A stretch of DNA of 11,129 nt from Parafrigoribacterium_A sp035571875 (GCA_035571875.1 DATNBR010000019.1:1-11129), one strand, 5' to 3'. Positions 1 through 6,809 are shown, numbered from the stretch's first letter. Made by a program: numbers and translations. Notes: a model not told the origin generated them from the sequence alone.

Positions 1-38
1 AGACCGCGGACACCATCCGTTCCGAAAAGACGCGGCAT
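1..38 (-). CDS. glmM: Phosphoglucosamine mutase, N-terminal fragment cut by the window edge
   Basis: Reading the minus strand from an ATG at 38, the codons give MPRLFGTDGVRG before the window ends. This is the characteristic start of GlmM, the alpha-D-phosphohexomutase family enzyme that interconverts glucosamine-6-phosphate and glucosamine-1-phosphate on the cytoplasmic route to UDP-GlcNAc and peptidoglycan. Only 12 codons are present, so the active-site serine loop is not visible. The gene starts 19 bp after the rpsI stop on the same strand, so it is probably co-transcribed with rplM and rpsI. The order rplM-rpsI-glmM is common in actinobacteria. The ribosome binding site is weak (GGCGGTG upstream). 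The identification rests on the short signature together with the context. Confidence 0.85.
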   Translation of the reverse strand, partial: MPRLFGTDGVRG

Positions 39-57
39 GACTGCAGCACCGCCGGAA

Positions 58-561
58 TTAGCGCTTGGAGAACTGAGGAGCCTTGCGGGCCTTCTTGAGT
101 CCGGCCTTCTTGCGTTCCTTGACGCGCGCGTCGCGGCTCAGGAAGCCGGCCTTCTTGAGCGAGGCGCGGTTGTTCTCTTCGTCGATCTGGTTGAGCGAAC
201 GCGCGATGCCGAGACGGAGCGCGCCGGCCTGGCCGGACGGGCCGCCACCGGTGATGCGTGCAATCACGTCGTAGCTACCGAGCAGGTCGAGCACCTTGAA
301 CGGGTCGTTGATGAGCTGCTGGTGAAGCTTGTTGGGGAAGTACTCGGCGAGCTCACGGCCGTTGACCGTGAAGTTGCCAGAGCCGGGGGTGATGCGCACG
401 CGGGCGATGGCCTGCTTGCGACGACCGACGGCTGCACCGGGAACGTTGAGCACCGCGCGCGGGGCCTTGACCGCGGCCTCGGCCGGGGTCTCGGTCGAGT
501 AGCTGCCGGTCTCGGAGTCGATGGAGCCAGCGCCCTCGAGTGAATCTGCGATCTTCGCCAT
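58..561 (-). CDS. rpsI: 30S ribosomal protein S9
   Basis: This 167-residue protein is S9 (uS9), a small-subunit protein whose extended C-terminal tail reaches toward the P-site tRNA. The core begins at about residue 46 with GRRKQAIARVR, continues through YFPNKLHQQLI (74-84) and GGGPSGQAGALRLGIARSL (105-123), and ends in the very basic tail KKARKAPQFSKR. The first 40 or so residues are a Ser/Glu/Ala-rich extension, as in other actinobacterial S9 proteins and absent from the shorter E. coli form. The ATG at 561 follows AAAGGA about 10 nt upstream. The gene lies 30 bp after rplM on the same strand, which indicates a two-gene operon that probably continues into glmM. Confidence 0.97.
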   Translation of the reverse strand: MAKIADSLEGAGSIDSETGSYSTETPAEAAVKAPRAVLNVPGAAVGRRKQAIARVRITPGSGNFTVNGRELAEYFPNKLHQQLINDPFKVLDLLGSYDVIARITGGGPSGQAGALRLGIARSLNQIDEENNRASLKKAGFLSRDARVKERKKAGLKKARKAPQFSKR

Positions 562-591
562 TATCTGGAAATCCTTTGAGTTCTAGGCGCG

Positions 592-1038
592 CTACTGCGC
601 AACCTGGCCGAGGGTGTAGGTCTTGGGCTGCTGTGCAGCGTGGGGGTGCTCTGCGCCTGCGTAGACCTTGAGCTTGGTGAGCTGGGCGCGGCCGATCGAG
701 TTCTTCGGGAGCATGCCTCGCACCGCCTTCTCGACGGCACGGGTCGGGTGCTTCTCGAGCATCTCGACGTAGGTCTCGGAGCTGATGCCGCCCGGGTAGC
801 CGGAGTGGCGGTATGCCTTCTTCTGCGTGAGCTTCGCGCCGGTCAGCGCGATCTTCTCTGCATTGATGATGATGACGAAGTCGCCCATGTCCATGTGGGG
901 AGCAAAGGTCGCCTTGTGCTTGCCGCGGAGCAGGGTCGCCGCGTGGCTGGCGAGCCGGCCGAGAACGACGTCGGTCGCGTCGATGATGAGCCAGTCGCGC
1001 TGGACATCATCGGGCTTCGGAGAAAAGGTGCGCGTCAC
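592..1038 (-). CDS. rplM: 50S ribosomal protein L13
   Basis: This is L13 (uL13), an early-assembling large-subunit protein. The open frame extends upstream to 1179, but I place the start at the GTG at 1038 (VTRTFSPKPDD), which gives 148 residues and matches the usual length of about 147. The upstream codons encode unconserved sequence and cross a leader hairpin. Family features are WLIIDATDVVLGRLAS (16-31), HMDMGDFVIIINAEKI (48-63), the HSGYPGG loop (78-84) and the L13 signature AVRGMLPKN through AGAEHPHAAQ (105-136). The ribosome binding site is weak (AGAAAG about 10 nt upstream). It is the first gene of rplM-rpsI. Confidence 0.95.
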   Translation of the reverse strand: MTRTFSPKPDDVQRDWLIIDATDVVLGRLASHAATLLRGKHKATFAPHMDMGDFVIIINAEKIALTGAKLTQKKAYRHSGYPGGISSETYVEMLEKHPTRAVEKAVRGMLPKNSIGRAQLTKLKVYAGAEHPHAAQQPKTYTLGQVAQ

Positions 1039-1093
1039 AGTAGTGCTGCTTTCTGGTCGAAATGAGGTGTTCGTGAATCCCACTCCGTTGCGT

Positions 1094-1117
1094 GTTCCGC
1101 GAAGAGTGTCGCGGAAC
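1094..1117 (-). promoter_or_regulatory. Hairpin in the rplM leader
   Basis: A perfect 9-bp inverted repeat (GTTCCGCGA / TCGCGGAAC, 6-nt loop) lies in the 143-bp gap between truA and rplM, 56 nt upstream of the GTG start. L13 leaders that mediate autoregulation are known in Firmicutes, and E. coli L13 represses its own operon. This element could be an actinobacterial counterpart or the terminator of truA transcription, although no U-run follows. The pairing is seen directly. The function is inferred. Confidence 0.45.
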
Positions 1118-1181
1118 CCCATCGATGGAGGGCTCAAGTTCGGGTGACGCGCCAGGAAAGCGCAGGCACCAAGGGTCAAGA

Positions 1182-2126
1182 TTAGCCGACGATGGCTGGC
1201 GGGGTCAAACCCGAGCGCCTTGCCCGCGTCTGCTCCGCGCGGGCGGCGAGTTCGGCATCCGGGGGGTAGCCGAGCTCGACCAGGGTGAGCCCCTTCGCGG
1301 GAACGACCTTGAACTCGCTCGTGCGGGTCAGCTCGTCGCGCAGCCAGACCAACCGCTCTGGCGAAAGCTTGCGCTCGCCCACCGCGATCGTTGCGCCGAC
1401 GAGCGCTCGCACCATGCTGTGGCAGAAGGCGTCGGCCTTCACGTGCGCGACGAGCACGCCGTCGGCCCCGCGCATCCAGTCGAATTCCTGAAGGGTACGG
1501 ATGGTCGTGGATCCGGCGCGAGCTTTGCAGTACGACGCCCAGTCGTGCAGTCCGAGCAGCGAGCCCGCGGCGGCGCGCATGAGCTCGAGGTCGAGCGGCG
1601 CCGGGTACCAGAGTGTGCGGTTGCGTTCGAGTGGGTTTCGCGGACCGCTCGTGTCGGAGACGCGGTACTCGTAGCGACGCCAGACGGCGGAGAAGCGCGC
1701 GTCAAAACCGGGCGGGGCAACGGATGCGCGAGTGACGTAGACATCGCTGTTGAGTCCCGCGATCCCATTGAGCCGGCGCGTCAGGGCATCGGGACCGTCC
1801 GGCCTCGCGGCCTTGCCCCGTGCGCCGCCGCGATCGGGCCGGGCGAGGCTCTCGTACTGCGCACGGGTGAGGTCGACGTGCGCCACCTGGTCGAGCGCGT
1901 GCACGCCGGCGTCGGTTCGGCCCGCGACGGTGAGGGTGGGCGCTGGCCCGAATCGGCCGAACACGGTCGCGAGTGCGGCCTCCAGCTCGCCCTGAACGGT
2001 GCGCAGCCCGGGCTGCTTCGCCCAGCCCAGAAATGCGGTTCCCTCATAGGCGATATCGAGACGGAGGCGGATGGTTTCGGCATTGGTATCGTCCGTCTCG
2101 GCGGGCCCCTGAGCGCGATCGGTCAC
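1182..2126 (-). CDS. truA: tRNA pseudouridine(38-40) synthase TruA
   Basis: TruA isomerises uridines 38-40 in the anticodon arm of tRNAs in the cytoplasm. The 314-residue protein has the conserved opening LRLDIAYEGTAFLGWAKQPG (21-40), the catalytic motif GRTDAGVHA with Asp72, ARFSAVWRRYEYR (143-155), FCHSMVRALVG (234-244) and the C-terminal VPAKGLTLVELGYPP (275-289). A Gly/Arg/Pro-rich insert at about 97-113 is probably a surface loop. The start is GTG at 2126. It has no Shine-Dalgarno sequence but a -10-like TACTGT 7 nt upstream, which fits a leaderless mRNA. In related genomes truA usually follows rplQ. Here it is separated from rplQ by five unrelated genes and must have its own promoter. 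Confidence 0.96.
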   Translation of the reverse strand: MTDRAQGPAETDDTNAETIRLRLDIAYEGTAFLGWAKQPGLRTVQGELEAALATVFGRFGPAPTLTVAGRTDAGVHALDQVAHVDLTRAQYESLARPDRGGARGKAARPDGPDALTRRLNGIAGLNSDVYVTRASVAPPGFDARFSAVWRRYEYRVSDTSGPRNPLERNRTLWYPAPLDLELMRAAAGSLLGLHDWASYCKARAGSTTIRTLQEFDWMRGADGVLVAHVKADAFCHSMVRALVGATIAVGERKLSPERLVWLRDELTRTSEFKVVPAKGLTLVELGYPPDAELAARAEQTRARRSGLTPPAIVG

Positions 2127-2133
2127 GCGTTAA

Positions 2134-2139
2134 ACAGTA
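2134..2139 (-). promoter_or_regulatory. Candidate -10 element of a leaderless truA promoter
   Basis: On the minus strand TACTGT matches the actinobacterial TANNNT -10 consensus and ends 7 nt before the truA GTG. This would put the transcription start at or next to the start codon. No good -35 hexamer is visible at 17-18 bp. Leaderless genes are common in actinobacteria. The call is an inference from spacing and the lack of a ribosome binding site. Confidence 0.4.
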
Positions 2140-2201
2140 GGCCACAGCACCCTCTCAGCTATCGGGCCGCCAAGTTGACCTGAGGGGCGTGGGAAGTCAG
2201 C

Positions 2202-4145
2202 ATGGACGTTGGCCCTCCCATGAAAACTCCCCGTCCCGCCGCATCCGGCACCGCGTCCACGGCACCGGCGGCTCCGGCGCCGACCGACCGCGGCATTGCC
2301 GGAGCGCACATCGCGGGTCTCGATGGCCTACGGGCCTTCGCTGTGATCGTCGTTATCCTCTATCACCTGAGCCCAGGCGAGGTGGTGGGCGGCTACCTCG
2401 GCGTCGACGTCTTCTTCGTGATCAGCGGGTTCCTCATCACGGCGTTGTTGCTGCGTGAGAAGGCTTCGACGGGCACCATCCGCCTCGGCTATTTCTGGCG
2501 CAGACGCGCGCGCAGGCTCCTGCCCGCCCTCGCCGTGCTGGTCCTCGCCTGTTGCACCGCAGCGTGGGCGATCGGCGGCAACGTGCTTGTCGATCTCGCA
2601 CGCCAAGTGCTCGGTGCCGCCACCTTCAGCAGCAACTGGCTCGCGATCGCCGGGCACAGGAGCTACTTCGACGACACCGCGCCCGAACTGTTCCGCAACC
2701 TGTGGTCGCTCGCCGTGGAGGAGCAGTTCTACCTGGTCTGGCCGCTCGCGATCCTCCTGCTGGTTCTGGTGCGGAAGCGCTGGTTGAGGCTCACGATCGT
2801 CGCTGTCCTCGGCGTGGCCTCGGCGCTCACCATGGTGCTCCTCTACGTCCCCGGTGCCGACGCGACGCGCGTCTATTACGGCACCGACACCCACAGCTTC
2901 GGCCTCGCGGCGGGTGCCGTGCTCGCGGTGATCAGCCAGCGCTGGTCGTCGCTTCCGCTGTGGTGGTCGCGCAGCTCGCGATGGCTTCTGCCAGCGCTCG
3001 GCACACTGGCGCTGGCGGCCCTCGTGGCTGCGGCCATCCTCATGCCCGCGGATGCCCCGATCGTCTACCAGGGCGGCCTTGCGGTCGTCGCGGTGCTCAC
3101 CCTCGTCACGATCCTGGGAGCGTTCGTGCCCGGATCCTGGCTCGGCCGCGCGCTCGACGTGGCGCCGCTGCGCTGGATCGGCGAGCGGTCCTACGGGCTC
3201 TACCTGTGGCACTGGCCGGTGTTCGTGCTCGTGGTCGCTGCGCTGCCGCACTGGCCGAGGCTCGGCGCGGCCGGTTGGGCCCTCGGTGGCATCGCTCTCG
3301 CGATCACGGGCGCGGCCGCCGCCCTCTCCTATCGTTTCGTCGAGCGGCCGATCCGCAAGCGGGGCTTCCGCGCGACCTTCGCGGCGGTGTTTACCGGATG
3401 GCCGGCCGACGCCCGACATCGCGCGGCTCGCACGGTGGGTATCGCGGTGACCGTGCTCGCCGTCGCGGCAGCGGGCGTCGGCACGGCCACCGCCCTCGGC
3501 GGTGACCCCGGCCAGAGCGACGCAGAGGCTCAGATCGCGCGCGGGCAGCACGCGATCGATCAGAATCAGTCCGAGCCCACTCCGGCACCGACGGCGAGCG
3601 CCCCTGCCCCGCTTCCCGGCGGTGACCAGATCACCGCCATTGGCGACTCGGTCATGCTGGCGTCGGCGAGCGGGCTGCAGCAGACCTTCCCAGGCATCCA
3701 GATCGATGCGGTCGTGTCGCGTCAGATGTCGCAACTGCCCTCGATCATCCAGGGGATGAAGGCCGCCGGTTCGTTGCGCCCGATCCTGATCGTGGGGCTC
3801 GGCACCAACGGGCCGATCGAGCGAAGCTCCCTCGACGAGGCGCGCGCGCTTGTGGGCCGGAACACGCAGCTTGTGCTCGTCAACGTTCAGGCGCCGCGCG
3901 GCTGGACCGACGGCGTCGACGCGACGCTCTCGCACTATGCGCAGCAGTACCGCGATGTCGAACTGGCGAACTGGCGCGACGCCATCTCCGGCCAGCTGAA
4001 TCTGCTCGCCCGTGACCAGATCCATCCGGGCAGCCGCGGCGGCGAGATCTACGCCGGGGTCATCAAGGATGCGCTACAGCGCCTCGCCGAGCTGCCGCCG
4101 CTCCTCGGACCGAACGACTACGGGCTCGCGCCGACCCCGCTCTGA
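2202..4145 (+). CDS. Membrane acyltransferase-3 family protein (OafA/YrhL type) with C-terminal SGNH domain
   Basis: This 647-residue protein is a fused membrane O-acyltransferase. Residues about 36-385 form the acyltransferase-3 domain, with roughly ten hydrophobic segments. It contains IAGLDGLRAFAVI (37-49), the likely catalytic His55 in YHL, GYLGVDVFFVISGFLIT (64-80), the basic RRRARRLLPAL (100-110), LWSLAVEEQFYLVWPL (167-182) and YLWHWP (334-339). One more hydrophobic segment (411-431) and a Pro/Thr/Ala linker (456-472) lead to an SGNH-hydrolase-like domain. This has GDS (Ser483), GLGTNG (532-537) and DxxH (Asp605, His608), so a full catalytic set appears present. Such proteins acetylate or succinylate cell-envelope glycans, with the SGNH domain outside the membrane. 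The substrate here is unknown. The start is uncertain: ATG at 2202 has a weak ribosome binding site (GGGAAG), and ATG at 2220 is possible. A TTGACC at 2175-2180 could be a -35 element. Confidence 0.93.
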   Translation: MDVGPPMKTPRPAASGTASTAPAAPAPTDRGIAGAHIAGLDGLRAFAVIVVILYHLSPGEVVGGYLGVDVFFVISGFLITALLLREKASTGTIRLGYFWRRRARRLLPALAVLVLACCTAAWAIGGNVLVDLARQVLGAATFSSNWLAIAGHRSYFDDTAPELFRNLWSLAVEEQFYLVWPLAILLLVLVRKRWLRLTIVAVLGVASALTMVLLYVPGADATRVYYGTDTHSFGLAAGAVLAVISQRWSSLPLWWSRSSRWLLPALGTLALAALVAAAILMPADAPIVYQGGLAVVAVLTLVTILGAFVPGSWLGRALDVAPLRWIGERSYGLYLWHWPVFVLVVAALPHWPRLGAAGWALGGIALAITGAAAALSYRFVERPIRKRGFRATFAAVFTGWPADARHRAARTVGIAVTVLAVAAAGVGTATALGGDPGQSDAEAQIARGQHAIDQNQSEPTPAPTASAPAPLPGGDQITAIGDSVMLASASGLQQTFPGIQIDAVVSRQMSQLPSIIQGMKAAGSLRPILIVGLGTNGPIERSSLDEARALVGRNTQLVLVNVQAPRGWTDGVDATLSHYAQQYRDVELANWRDAISGQLNLLARDQIHPGSRGGEIYAGVIKDALQRLAELPPLLGPNDYGLAPTPL

Positions 4146-4208
4146 GCACACTCACCGGGCGCTGCGCCACCCCTCGACGCGCGGGCCGAGAGGGGCAAGG
4201 ATCGAGGG

Positions 4209-5261
4209 ATGACAACACCGGTCCCAGGTTCCATCTCACCGATGCTCGCGAAGGCGATCGATACGGTGCCCGCGCAGGACTCCGTCGAGGGTGGCCTCGC
4301 CTATGAGCCCAAGTGGGACGGCTTTCGCGCGATCGTCTACGTCAACGGCGACGACGTGCAGATCGGCAGCCGCGGTGCAAAGATGCTCACCCGCTACTTC
4401 CCCGAACTGGTCGAGGCCTGCGCTCGACTGCTTCCCACGCCCTGCGTGCTCGATGGCGAGATCATCGTCCGCACCGGCACCGCGGGCCACGAGCGCCTCG
4501 ACTGGGAGGCGCTGAGCCAGCGCATCCACCCGGCCGAGAGCCGCATCACCCGCCTCGCTGCCGAGACCCCGGCGTCGTTCGTGGCCTTCGACCTGCTCGC
4601 GCTCGGCGACGATTCGCTCCTCACCACGCCGTTCGAACAGCGCCGAGCCGCACTCGAGAACCTCATGGAGGGCATCGACGCTCCGCTGTATATGACGCAG
4701 ACGACGCGGGATGTCGATCTGGCCAGACAGTGGTTGGTCGATTTCGAGGGGGCGGGCCTCGATGGCGTCGTGTCCAAGCCGCTCGACGCAAGCTACGCCG
4801 AGGGCAAGCGCACGATGCTGAAGACCAAGCATCATCGCACCGCGGATGTCGTGGTGCTCGGGTACCGCATCCACAAGAGCGGCCAGGGCGTCGGCTCACT
4901 GCTGCTCGGCCTCTGCGATGCCGACGGGGAACTGCGGAACGTGGGTGGGGCATCCGCGTTCTCGGATGCGCGTCGGCTCGAACTGATCGACGAGCTGGCG
5001 CCCCTCGTGCTCAGGGACGCCTCGGGCGAACCGGTCAGGGGCGAGACCGACCGCAGCCGCTTCTCGGGCAGCAAGGACGTGTCGTACGTGCGCCTCGAAC
5101 CGACTCGGGTTGTCGAGGTGCGTTACGACCAGATGGAGGGCTCGCGGTTTCGGCACACGGCGCAGTTCTTCCGCTGGCGGCCGGACCGCGATGCGCGCTC
5201 CTGCACCTTCGAGCAGCTCGACAAGCCGATCGCCTACGACCTCGATCGGGTGCTGCTCTAG
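4209..5261 (+). CDS. ligC: ATP-dependent DNA ligase, LigC type
   Basis: This 350-residue protein seals DNA nicks using ATP through a covalent lysyl-AMP. Motif I is EPKWDGFR with the nucleophile Lys35. Motif III is VLDGEII (80-86), motif IIIa is FVAFDLLAL (124-132), motif IV is GLDGVVSKP (183-191) and motif V is MLKTKHHRTADVVVLGYR (203-220). The rest (about 221-350) is the OB-fold domain with RYDQMEGSRFRHTAQFFRWRPD (305-326). The length and two-domain layout match mycobacterial LigC and not the multidomain LigD. A ribosome binding site (AAGGA) lies 6 nt before the ATG. It converges with a LigD-type polymerase gene, with only 5 bp between stop codons. In mycobacteria LigC and Prim-PolC are neighbours and were linked to short-gap and base-excision repair, so the same role is likely here. 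No Ku gene is seen. Confidence 0.93.
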   Translation: MTTPVPGSISPMLAKAIDTVPAQDSVEGGLAYEPKWDGFRAIVYVNGDDVQIGSRGAKMLTRYFPELVEACARLLPTPCVLDGEIIVRTGTAGHERLDWEALSQRIHPAESRITRLAAETPASFVAFDLLALGDDSLLTTPFEQRRAALENLMEGIDAPLYMTQTTRDVDLARQWLVDFEGAGLDGVVSKPLDASYAEGKRTMLKTKHHRTADVVVLGYRIHKSGQGVGSLLLGLCDADGELRNVGGASAFSDARRLELIDELAPLVLRDASGEPVRGETDRSRFSGSKDVSYVRLEPTRVVEVRYDQMEGSRFRHTAQFFRWRPDRDARSCTFEQLDKPIAYDLDRVLL

Positions 5262-5266
5262 CGGGT

Positions 5267-6277
5267 TCAGTCGGGCTTGCGCGCGCGGCTCGGCTGCACT
5301 CGCGGCGGCTCGCCGGGCATCTTCGGGTAGTCGGGCGGGAACGGCAGCTCGCCGAGACCGTTGGAGAGATCGCGCTGCCACCACTCGAGCAGCGTGTCGA
5401 TCGTGCCCGGCTCCGCACCAAACTTGGCCCAAGGGTCGCCCGAGGTGCGCAGCCGCTCCGGCACGGTGACGACCGTGAACTCGCGCGGGTCGGCACCCTC
5501 GAGCTCCTCCCACTCGAGCGGGGTGGACACCGGGGCGTGCGCGAGAGCCCGCGGACTGTACGCGCCGGCCATCGTGCGGTCGCGGTTCGCCTGGTTGAAG
5601 TCGACGAAGACGCGCTCGCCACGCTCCTCCTTCCACCACGCCGTCGTGACCTTCTTCGGCATCCGTCGTTCCAACTCGCGCGCGGCGGCGATGACGGCGT
5701 GACGAACATCCTGGAACTCGTGCGTCGCCTCAATCGGTGCGAACACGTGCAGCCCGCGGTTGCCGGATGTCTTCACGAACGCGGTCAGTCCCGCCTCGGC
5801 CAGCACTGTGCGCAGTTCGAGTGCGGCGGGGATCGCGTCGCCGAAGTCAGTGCCTGGCTGCGGATCGAGGTCGATGCGCAGCTGATCAGGGTTATCGGAG
5901 TTCTCGGCGCGCGAGGGCCAGGGGTGGAACACCACGGTGTTCATCTGCGCGGCCCACACGGCGGCCGCCGGTTCGTCGAGAACGAGTTGCGGATGCGAGC
6001 GCGCACTCGGGTAGACGACGGTCACCGACCGCACGTACTTCGGTGCGCCCTTTGGCGGGTTCTTGGAGAAGAACTGCTCGCCGTCGATGCCACCGGGAAA
6101 TCGCTGCAGCGAAACCGGGCGGTCTCCGTTCGCGGCGATGAACGCGTCGCCCACGTCGATGAGGTACTTGGCCAGATCGAGCTTCGTCAGCCCGGGCTCG
6201 GGCCAGAGCACGCGTTCCGGATGCGAGATCCGCACCTCACGCTCGCCCACCGTCAGCACAACCGCGTCGTCTGCCAT
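5267..6277 (-). CDS. Stand-alone LigD-type primase-polymerase (Prim-PolC-like)
   Basis: This 336-residue protein belongs to the archaeo-eukaryotic primase superfamily in its LigD polymerase-domain branch. The three catalytic motifs are intact: RIDLDPQ with metal ligands Asp136 and Asp138, the nucleotide-binding SGNRGLH (171-177, His177), and VFVDFNQANRDRTMAGAYSPR (223-243) with Asp226. Other family features are ISHPERVLWPEPGLTK (17-32), RFPGGIDGEQFFSKNPP (59-75) and NTVVFHPWPSR (113-123). No ligase or phosphoesterase domain is fused to it, so it is the stand-alone form. Such enzymes add ribo- or deoxynucleotides to fill short gaps and tolerate damaged templates. It lies beside ligC in convergent orientation, which supports a shared gap-filling and sealing pathway. 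The ATG at 6277 is the natural family start. No strong ribosome binding site is evident, and a large hairpin occupies its upstream region. Confidence 0.9.
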   Translation of the reverse strand: MADDAVVLTVGEREVRISHPERVLWPEPGLTKLDLAKYLIDVGDAFIAANGDRPVSLQRFPGGIDGEQFFSKNPPKGAPKYVRSVTVVYPSARSHPQLVLDEPAAAVWAAQMNTVVFHPWPSRAENSDNPDQLRIDLDPQPGTDFGDAIPAALELRTVLAEAGLTAFVKTSGNRGLHVFAPIEATHEFQDVRHAVIAAARELERRMPKKVTTAWWKEERGERVFVDFNQANRDRTMAGAYSPRALAHAPVSTPLEWEELEGADPREFTVVTVPERLRTSGDPWAKFGAEPGTIDTLLEWWQRDLSNGLGELPFPPDYPKMPGEPPRVQPSRARKPD

Positions 6278-6308
6278 CCATCAACGCTACCCGCTCGCCC
6301 TCCGTTTT

Positions 6309-6382
6309 CGCCGAGCGTGCCCGTCCGCGCCGACGGTGCCCGCGCGAACGGGCACCGTCGGCGCGAACGTGCACGTTCGGCG
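6309..6382. repeat. 74-nt near-perfect inverted repeat with internal 19-bp direct repeat
   Basis: The arms 6309-6342 and 6349-6382 pair at 31 of 34 positions around a 6-nt loop (CGCGAA). The inner 17 bp (6326-6342 with 6349-6365) are perfect. Within it, GCGCGAACGGGCAC (6342-6355) recurs as GCGCGAACGTGCAC (6361-6374), a 19-bp period. It fills most of the 133-bp gap between the arsR stop and the polymerase start. It could terminate arsR transcription, but no U-run follows on the minus strand. It could also be an intergenic repeat element or shape the 5' region of the polymerase mRNA. The structure is seen directly. Its role is unknown. Confidence 0.85.
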
Positions 6383-6410
6383 GATTCTGGCCCGGATGCT
6401 ACCGGACGCG

Positions 6411-6743
6411 TCAGGCAGGCCGGGCCGAGCTCCGCGCTGACGAATGCTTCCGCACCTCACGGAGCACGATCTGCTCGGGGCACACGGTGGAGAGGAAATC
6501 GCCCACCGAGAGTGCGAGGCGTTCACCGACGAGGGAGTACAGGATGCGGTTGGCATCGCGCCGTTCCGTGACGAGGCCTGCCTGACGAAGCACGCCGAGG
6601 TGACGGGAAATGGTCGGTCCCGTGGCGTTGAAGCGAGCCGCGATCTCACCGGCCGCGAGTTCCCCGTCTTTCAGGTCCTGGAGGATCTGCCGCCGAGTCG
6701 GGTGCGCAAGGGCAGCAAAGATGTCTGACGCCGCATCTGTCAT
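6411..6743 (-). CDS. ArsR-family winged-helix transcriptional repressor, non-metal type
   Basis: This 110-residue protein has the ArsR opening IFAALAHPTRRQILQDLKDGE (8-28). A helix-turn-helix follows (AGEIAARFNATGPTISRHLG at 31-50, then VLRQAGLV), with the wing RRDANRILYSL (61-71). The metal-binding ELCVCDL motif of ArsR/SmtB sensors is absent and the only cysteine is Cys88, so it resembles SdpR-like or autoregulatory members whose signal is not a metal. The C-terminus is Ser/Ala/Arg-rich. It is divergent from the SDR gene and shares a 66-bp region with AGCA/TGCT inverted repeats, which suggests it represses both genes. A -10-like TATATT 6 nt before the ATG points to a leaderless transcript. 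The inducer is unknown. Confidence 0.92.
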   Translation of the reverse strand: MTDAASDIFAALAHPTRRQILQDLKDGELAAGEIAARFNATGPTISRHLGVLRQAGLVTERRDANRILYSLVGERLALSVGDFLSTVCPEQIVLREVRKHSSARSSARPA

Positions 6744-6744
6744 G

Positions 6745-6768
6745 TTAGCAATATAGCATTTTTGCTAA
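6745..6768. promoter_or_regulatory. Probable ArsR operator 1, overlapping the arsR promoter
   Basis: Perfect 7-bp arms TTAGCAA (6745-6751) and TTGCTAA (6762-6768) are separated by 10 bp. A nested AGCA-TTTT-TGCT (6755-6766) lies inside. The region is AT-rich in an otherwise GC-rich window and begins 1 bp from the arsR start codon. The candidate arsR -10 (6750-6755, minus strand TATATT) lies within it, so a bound repressor would block arsR transcription. Assignment to ArsR is by location and symmetry. Confidence 0.6.
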
Positions 6769-6784
6769 ATGCAGTGTAGCTTCG

Positions 6785-6798
6785 TTGCTAATAAGCAA
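6785..6798. promoter_or_regulatory. Probable ArsR operator 2, next to the SDR ribosome binding site
   Basis: TTGCT-AATA-AGCAA is a perfect 5-bp-arm palindrome that carries the same TTGCTAA/TTAGCAA half-site theme as operator 1, about 25 bp away centre to centre. It overlaps the first bases of the SDR Shine-Dalgarno sequence (AAAGGAG, 6797-6803). A repressor bound here would block elongation or initiation toward the SDR gene. The symmetry is observed. The binding is inferred. Confidence 0.55.
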
Positions 6799-6809
6799 AG
6801 GAGTTGGTC

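Noticed and set aside
1036..1179. A longer L13 starting at 1179
   Set aside because: The extra 47 codons are unconserved, cross the leader hairpin and would exceed the family length. GTG at 1038 gives the expected N-terminus.
1092..2183. A 363-codon open frame on the plus strand opposite truA
   Set aside because: It is antisense to a fully conserved TruA and has no domain features.
2328..4025. A 565-codon open frame on the minus strand opposite the acyltransferase
   Set aside because: Its composition is Arg/Asp/Gly/His-rich with no recognisable motif, while the plus-strand protein has clear family motifs throughout.
4896..5639. A 247-codon minus-strand open frame spanning the ligC-polymerase junction
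   Set aside because: It is antisense to ligC and out of frame with the polymerase, with low-complexity Arg/Ala composition.
6309..6382. A CRISPR-like array, suggested by the 19-bp period
   Set aside because: There are only two direct units, no distinct spacers and a dominant palindrome, with no cas genes in the window.
4313..6571. A 752-codon open frame on the plus strand across ligC and the polymerase gene
   Set aside because: It is out of frame over ligC and antisense to the polymerase gene, is Arg/Ala/Gly-rich without any domain, and both real genes have intact catalytic motifs. It is a high-GC shadow.
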